This document shows, one piece after another, positions 36,631-40,954 of a stretch of DNA of 40,954 nucleotides. The translations under genes and the position numbers were made by a program. Origin of the DNA: Alphaproteobacteria bacterium. Lineage in GTDB: Bacteria > Pseudomonadota > Alphaproteobacteria > Rickettsiales > UBA998. The first letter of the stretch is position 1. Each line of letters starts with the position of its first letter. The stretch is taken from positions 1-40,954 of the forward strand of contig RDZH01000025.1 in the NCBI GenBank assembly GCA_004293935.1, written 5' to 3'. The notes below the pieces were generated by a model. The model was not told the origin of the DNA, searched no databases, and saw only the letters and a program-made list of their open reading frames with translations.

Positions 36631-36727
36631 ACCAACAATTTGTTGAAGTTAGGCATTTATACACTACATATAGATTTTTTGAAACATAAAATATTCAGTC
36701 TGTACCAATTTTTTCAAAAAAGTCTTC
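36631..36727 (-). promoter_or_regulatory. CRISPR leader
   Basis: 97 bp, AT-rich, between the cas2 stop and the first repeat. On the minus strand TTTCAA and TATAAA are spaced 17 bp and could be the array promoter. A short T-rich inverted stretch (TTTTTTGAAAAAA) just after cas2 might end the cas transcript. Confidence 0.65.
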
Positions 36728-37009
36728 TTATTTCTGCTTTTCTATCACAAGAGGCAAACCTGATAGTTCGGTGATTTTTCGACGTGTGTCACCTAAACCT
36801 GTAATGGTATAACCGGGCGTGGCTGAGATGGATTGAAAAATCATTAAACCGCTTTCTGCTGGGCAATATTGGTGCAAATAGGCGATCACCTTTTTTGCTA
36901 ATGCATCTTTTACCCCTGAAACAAAGACATTGGGGCGTGGTTCAATGAACCATAGTTTCATGCGCCCGCGTACTGCAGGCGGAAGATCATTTGCGACGAC
37001 GACCAGCAT
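36728..37009 (-). CDS. cas2: CRISPR-associated Cas2 (type I-E)
   Basis: A 93-residue Cas2e protein that bridges Cas1 dimers in the spacer-integration complex. It begins MLVVVANDLPPAVRGRM, the Cas2e signature (VVxxDxPxxxRGRL), and includes WFIEPRPNVFVSGV and a C-terminal beta-strand tail. The start at 37009 follows GGGGGA; a longer frame to 37036 adds nine residues absent from the family. It overlaps cas1 by 23 bp and is the last gene before the leader. Confidence 0.94.
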   Translation of the reverse strand: MLVVVANDLPPAVRGRMKLWFIEPRPNVFVSGVKDALAKKVIAYLHQYCPAESGLMIFQSISATPGYTITGLGDTRRKITELSGLPLVIEKQK

Positions 37010-37883
37010 GTTTTCCCCCTGCAAGCATTTCTTCAATATCCGATCCTATGCGTCCTAACACATCCATTTCTAGCACACGTTCACGAAAAGCACTCGCAAG
37101 TTTATGCTTATCATAACGTCCTGCCATCTTTAATGTAAGCGAGAACGCCAAATCAATGCAAAGATGCTCTTTATAAATATCCGCCATATCATACACAAAA
37201 GGTAGTGGGCTGCCCGAATGGATAAACCCTATATGAGGAGAGTACCCCATGCTGTGTAGTGCAGAACATAAGATGCCATAAAGTGCGGCATTGCTTGCGG
37301 TGAGGATTTGATTGGTAATATCTCCCAACTCAAATTTTCCCGGTGTAAATGCACGTCCTTTCCATCCTATGCCATAATGCTGGGCTTTTTGCTCATAGAT
37401 CGCACGCACACGATAGCCTTCCATGCCCATCATTTCTTGCAAGGTTTTTCCATCCAACTCTGCTTCGGGGAAACGGCGCGCAAACATGCGACGCGCCACC
37501 GCTAATGATTGCTCTTTGTTTGTGGCAATCTGTATTTGTGTGCGCATATTGCGTGTGTCGGAAGTGGGGCTGATGCCGTGTGCATAAAACAATAAGCTAT
37601 CTTCTCCCACCCAGCATATACTGCAATTTGCTTGTGCGGTGACTTTCACTGCTTCATGGGTGATGCTTGTGCCGGGACCTAAGAGCAAGCAATTCAACAT
37701 CGCCACGGGCAATCGAATGACACCACCATCCGCATCAATCCACTTGATGCTTGAATCATCTATCTCTAACCGTCCACGTTCAAGATATACAAACGGGTAT
37801 CTATCCTTTACCTGCGGCAAATTATCCCGCGTTACTTTGATAAATAGACGGCTAGAGCTTGATGCCTCTGGAGTGTCAGACAT
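36987..37883 (-). CDS. cas1: CRISPR-associated integrase Cas1 (type I-E)
   Basis: A 298-residue Cas1e, the metal-dependent integrase for new spacers. Metal/catalytic residues can be seen: E155 (MGMEGYR), H222 (GFIHSGSP) and D232/D235 (VYDMADIYK), equivalent to E141, H208 and D218/D221 of E. coli. The N-terminal beta domain (VYLERGRLE) and LLLGPGTSITHEAV are typical. The C-terminus is basic (KHAGRRRK). The start overlaps the end of cas5e by 8 bp. Confidence 0.95.
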   Translation of the reverse strand: MSDTPEASSSSRLFIKVTRDNLPQVKDRYPFVYLERGRLEIDDSSIKWIDADGGVIRLPVAMLNCLLLGPGTSITHEAVKVTAQANCSICWVGEDSLLFYAHGISPTSDTRNMRTQIQIATNKEQSLAVARRMFARRFPEAELDGKTLQEMMGMEGYRVRAIYEQKAQHYGIGWKGRAFTPGKFELGDITNQILTASNAALYGILCSALHSMGYSPHIGFIHSGSPLPFVYDMADIYKEHLCIDLAFSLTLKMAGRYDKHKLASAFRERVLEMDVLGRIGSDIEEMLAGGKHAGRRRK

Positions 37884-38580
37884 ATTTCACACTCACGCGC
37901 CGATCCCGATAACGCTTGCGTTCACCAAATTGCATGGGTACATCATTTAGAAAAAATGTTTCATCTATTGGTTCATCTGTAGGTTCTCCGTGCCATACGC
38001 GTAGATATTCTGTGCGTTTTTTATCAGTAGCAATGCTGCGCGCTACTTCTAATGCCTGCGATCTATCGTGAAATATGCCACGATAGAGGATGTCTGTTGG
38101 CACACAGTTTTTACGCCCAAGATAGAGATCCCACACAGGATTTTGCAATGCATCGGCAATAGGGGATGCGCGATCTGGTGGCACTTCCATCACCACCGCA
38201 AAAGCCGCATCTTGCAGATAATAGCGGTAGGTCATTTTTGCGCCACCACCAACCGCTTTTTTTCCTTCGCTCGTTTTAGGAATCAACAAGGTTGCCCACG
38301 GGTCTTTCTCATCATAGCCACTGCCAACCATGTGAAAATCACATAATAACGGTTCAACTTTGCATTGCTCGCGCACAAAAGAAAGTACGGTTTGATCTAA
38401 ATCGGCAAACTCGGCAAGTAATTCCTGCTGCTTTCCACCTGCACCCAAGGCACAACAGATAAGCCCCATAATGCCTGATTTTGTAGGAAAATCGAGTGTA
38501 TCACGCCGTCCGAATTTAGAATCTGCTCCCCATGATTGCAATGGTGCTTCCAGCCAAAGCAAGATGTATGTACGCGACAT
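37876..38580 (-). CDS. cas5: CRISPR-associated Cas5e (CasD)
   Basis: A 234-residue Cascade subunit that holds the 5' handle of crRNA. It begins MSRTYILLWLEAPLQSWG, the strongly conserved Cas5 start, followed by FGRRDTLDFPTKSGIMGLICCALG. The start at 38580 has GGAGG upstream; a longer frame to 38616 overlaps cas7e. The stop overlaps cas1 by 8 bp. Confidence 0.93.
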   Translation of the reverse strand: MSRTYILLWLEAPLQSWGADSKFGRRDTLDFPTKSGIMGLICCALGAGGKQQELLAEFADLDQTVLSFVREQCKVEPLLCDFHMVGSGYDEKDPWATLLIPKTSEGKKAVGGGAKMTYRYYLQDAAFAVVMEVPPDRASPIADALQNPVWDLYLGRKNCVPTDILYRGIFHDRSQALEVARSIATDKKRTEYLRVWHGEPTDEPIDETFFLNDVPMQFGERKRYRDRRVSVKYV

Positions 38581-38581
38581 A

Positions 38582-39640
38582 CTATGCTGCCTCCGCGTGC
38601 GTTGCACTCGCCACATAGGAAGTGAGGTTATGTATTAATGTATCAATGGTGCATTGTTCATCCTGACCATAAGTATATTCTGCTTTTTTACCAAACAAAC
38701 TACCATGCAATTTCTCGTGTTTTGCAAGATATGCAGTTAATGCCTCTATGCTTGGCTGCAAAAATCCTCCCGCCTCCGCTTTGACTGCCGTTTCAAACGG
38801 TACTTGCAACCTTTGCCCCTGACGAATAAAGATTTTAGCAAACTCCCATGGTGATGCACCCGATTGGGTGGTTTGACGCGCAGAAGGCACAGCCACAAAC
38901 AACGCCTTGGTAAAATGTTCAACTGCTTGCGCGACATTTTGCCCTGCAAGATTCGCATAGAGCTGACCAAGATCAAGGCTGATATAGCGATAATAGGTGG
39001 CTGAGTTAAATTCAAGGCTTCCCATATGGGCTGATCCTGCTTCAATAGGTCTATCATCCAATGCGGTAAAGAACTCTACCTCATTGTTGGTTTTATGGGT
39101 AGAAAGTGCATGAGCAAAGGATGCGGAGGCTTCCATATTCAATTCTGCTGCTTGCGCAACCATACGTCCAAATAACGCAATATCCACACCATCCAGCGCA
39201 GGATTGAGCGCATTTTTTGCTACCTTATGCACTTCCTTATCTTTGAGTTTTTTTGCATCAAATCCTTGATCTTTGGCATAATGTGCAAAGGCTTGTGCTT
39301 CCGTATGCGTGAAAAACAAGAGTGTATCTTTGCTTAAAAAGCTAGCAATTTCCTTTGCACATGCCGTCGCTTGTTCTTCTGTTGCCCCTGCCTTGTTGCA
39401 CGCTTCAGCAACCATAGACTGCACATGCTTGGTACGCACTCCCAATGTTGCACCAAACTCATGCATGCTTAAGCGCACCGCACGTTTCCAACATTGCGAA
39501 CTCACACGAGCGCGTTGTGTTCCTCCGATCATCGCGGTTTTAGGCGCGCCTACATCATCACGATTTAAGCATGTGACAGGGAATGATTGCAGAATATGAA
39601 ATTCAATACGTGTATGTTTGAATGGATTGAGGGTAGTCAT
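38582..39640 (-). CDS. cas7: CRISPR-associated Cas7e (CasC/Cse4)
   Basis: A 352-residue backbone subunit of Cascade, present in several copies along the crRNA. Seen: FHILQSFPVTCLNRDDVGAPKTA, GGTQRARVSSQCWKRAVR (the Cse4 signature), and SAHMGSLEFNSATYYRYISLDLGQL. AAGGA stands nine bases before the ATG. It follows cas6e by 31 bp and precedes cas5e by 1 bp. Confidence 0.94.
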   Translation of the reverse strand: MTTLNPFKHTRIEFHILQSFPVTCLNRDDVGAPKTAMIGGTQRARVSSQCWKRAVRLSMHEFGATLGVRTKHVQSMVAEACNKAGATEEQATACAKEIASFLSKDTLLFFTHTEAQAFAHYAKDQGFDAKKLKDKEVHKVAKNALNPALDGVDIALFGRMVAQAAELNMEASASFAHALSTHKTNNEVEFFTALDDRPIEAGSAHMGSLEFNSATYYRYISLDLGQLYANLAGQNVAQAVEHFTKALFVAVPSARQTTQSGASPWEFAKIFIRQGQRLQVPFETAVKAEAGGFLQPSIEALTAYLAKHEKLHGSLFGKKAEYTYGQDEQCTIDTLIHNLTSYVASATHAEAA

Positions 39641-39671
39641 AAATCTGAGTCCTTATATGTTGATGGTATGA

Positions 39672-40310
39672 TTATGATGAAGTATGCGGCACAATCTGCA
39701 ACAGACCGAAGCCAAAAGAACGTCCGCGTCCAATGCCGTTGCAAAAACTACGAAGGAAACGTTCGCGATCCGTGACCTTCAGCGCGCCTTTTACCGTAGC
39801 TCCGCCATGAGTGACGATGGCTGCATCTTTTTTGAAGCTCTGTACGTTGATGCTGCTCACTTCTAGGGAAGTCGGCACAACGTCAAACCCCCATGATTGC
39901 GAGGCGCGTTGCATAAACCACTCCGCCACCGCTTCACGCCCTTTAATGGGAATGATTTTCCGTGATTGATTCTCGCGTTTGGTGGGGTTGATAGTGATCT
40001 CAAAGGCATAATGATCATACGCCACAAAGCTCGCTCCGATAGGTTTCGTTTCTACACGTCCAAATTGTGGTGTTAGGTGAGGTTTACGATTGGACAGCAT
40101 CAACACTTGGCGCATATGTGCATCGCCCCCCTTATCAGCATAGAGAATACCACTGCCTTCACTGTTGTTTTTTTGTGCCTTTGACCGCACATCTTCAAAT
40201 AATCCATATACCACTTTGTGCAAAGCATAGGCATCATGTATTTTGAGTGTTTTTACATCATGACGGCTTAGTTGCAACACACTTGCATACGCGATGGGTT
40301 CAGCTATCAT
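39672..40310 (-). CDS. cas6e: crRNA endonuclease Cas6e (CasE)
   Basis: A 212-residue Cascade subunit that cuts the pre-crRNA at the repeat hairpin and stays bound to it. The likely catalytic His is H31 in AYALHKVVYGLF, aligned with H20 of E. coli CasE (LYQLHQGLW). The C-terminal glycine-rich loop is GIGRGRSFGFGLLQIVP. The start at 40310 is fixed by AAGGAGG upstream within the end of cse2; the genes overlap by 11 bp. Its place between cse2 and cas7e differs from the E. coli order. Confidence 0.92.
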   Translation of the reverse strand: MIAEPIAYASVLQLSRHDVKTLKIHDAYALHKVVYGLFEDVRSKAQKNNSEGSGILYADKGGDAHMRQVLMLSNRKPHLTPQFGRVETKPIGASFVAYDHYAFEITINPTKRENQSRKIIPIKGREAVAEWFMQRASQSWGFDVVPTSLEVSSINVQSFKKDAAIVTHGGATVKGALKVTDRERFLRSFCNGIGRGRSFGFGLLQIVPHTSS

Positions 40311-40824
40311 GGTGTTCCTCCTTAGGTACAGTGGCATAAAATTGTTGCGCCCAACGTGCTTTGATGCGTTGCTGATTTTGCTCATATCGAAATTGCACTA
40401 TATCGCCCAATAAGCTCACATAATCAAGCGTCACCTCGCGTGATTCCATAAGACGCAGCACAGGACGCAGCACACGACACAGTTCCACCACCTCATCACA
40501 TGCCAGAACACGACGAAGTTTAGCGTTTGCAGAGGTTTCCTTATTGCCATCCTGATAGCAACGGGCAATAGCCTGCCCAAAGGTGAGCGTGCCATTGTGT
40601 GATGTCTTAGTGCGGGCTAAGGCACTTGCGATCGTGCAGTACGGCATACGCTCTGAGGCATGTTCCAGATTAATATGAAAGCCCGCTAATATCTCCCAAC
40701 TCTGATATTCTGTGGCAGGATTATCTGCACGCGTCAATGCAGCGCGTGCGCCGTTGCTTTCTGCACATAGTTGTATAATATAATCCACAAATGCTTGGGA
40801 TCGCGAGGGTGTGCTAGTCGTCAT
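40300..40824 (-). CDS. casB: CRISPR-associated Cse2 (CasB), Cascade small subunit
   Basis: A 174-residue alpha-helical protein, two copies of which line the non-target strand path in Cascade. Seen: LRRVLACDEVVELCRVLRPVLRLMES (typical Cse2 helix), TLDYVSLLGDIVQF, and the end IKARWAQQFY, a strong family mark. AAGG lies upstream of the ATG at 40824. First complete cas gene; cas8e (cse1) and cas3 are presumably to the right. Confidence 0.93.
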   Translation of the reverse strand: MTTSTPSRSQAFVDYIIQLCAESNGARAALTRADNPATEYQSWEILAGFHINLEHASERMPYCTIASALARTKTSHNGTLTFGQAIARCYQDGNKETSANAKLRRVLACDEVVELCRVLRPVLRLMESREVTLDYVSLLGDIVQFRYEQNQQRIKARWAQQFYATVPKEEHHDS

Positions 40825-40954
40825 GCGTTCTCCTTAAAGGTGCTGAAATAGTTGCTGGGCAGCTCTATCAACGGCGATAATTACATTTTTCTGCGTATAG
40901 ATGTGCGGAGTCGTGGTTTATAGTGCCATTAGAGGCGAGCTAATTCCCACATTC
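40825..40954 (-). other. Right edge upstream of cse2; no complete gene
   Basis: All three minus-strand frames are closed before cse2: stops lie at 40929-40931, 40918-40920, 40881-40883 and 40834-40836. The expected cas8e gene could therefore end at about 40918-40931 and leave roughly 95 bp before cse2, but too little of it lies in the window to identify. Confidence 0.4.

Overview
The window reads as chromosomal DNA of an alphaproteobacterium that I cannot place more finely. The evidence is gene content: an FzlA-like division protein next to an NDUFA9-like complex I accessory protein, a PAS_5-type protein, a DUF484-xerC pair, an hfq-hflX pair and a long acidic RpoD. Most genes are ordinary housekeeping genes packed in short operons with many 4-31 bp overlaps. 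I found no rRNA or tRNA gene.

Layout. 1-127: tail of an insertion-sequence transposase cut by the left edge. 275-1751: a short membrane protein and a His/Met-rich outer-membrane barrel, possibly a metal-related pair. 1884-3080 (-): ornithine-type decarboxylase. 3419-6232 (+): DUF484, xerC and a BioF-type PLP enzyme. 6382-11274 (-): holB, tmk, a D,D-carboxypeptidase, an RlpA lipoprotein and a lytic transglycosylase, giving a replication/cell-wall block. 11404-12585 (+): a glycerol-1-phosphate dehydrogenase homologue. 12678-16331 (-): hflX, hfq, a hypothetical gene and cysS. 16490-18446 (+): NDUFA9-like, fzlA, grxC. 18430-19353 (-): prmA. 19436-20481 (+): a hypothetical gene and nth. 20762-30386 (-): pdxH, an ABC-2 permease, an EamA transporter, gltD, an outer-membrane barrel, lipB, a YciK-like SDR, a PAS protein and rpoD. 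30723-32549 (-): dnaG. 32577-35971 (+): a YgjP-like metallopeptidase, a brnTA toxin-antitoxin operon and ligA. 36115-40824 (-): a type I-E CRISPR-Cas locus, with nine repeats, a leader, cas2, cas1, cas5e, cas7e, cas6e and cse2. cas8e and cas3 are expected beyond the right edge.

The most unusual structure is a set of paired palindromic elements at three convergent gene ends (1752-1870, 6190-6412, 12573-12698). Each site carries two hairpin elements, usually bounded by TATAG/CTATA, one at the end of each converging gene. At two of the three sites both elements run into the coding sequence and supply the last residues and the stop codon of bioF, holB, egsA and hflX. Sites 1 and 2 share nearly identical sequences. 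Site 3 keeps the architecture with a different sequence. They recall Rickettsia palindromic elements but sit at gene ends rather than inside genes.

A second dispersed repeat family, paired hairpins built on an ACTCCTGC/GCAGGAGT core, lies at 6286-6332, 20527-20572, 20631-20701 and 35991-36060. The brnTA operon has a clear promoter inside an inverted repeat and looks leaderless. In the CRISPR array the first spacer base in crRNA sense is a pyrimidine in all eight spacers, which may mark the protospacer-adjacent motif.
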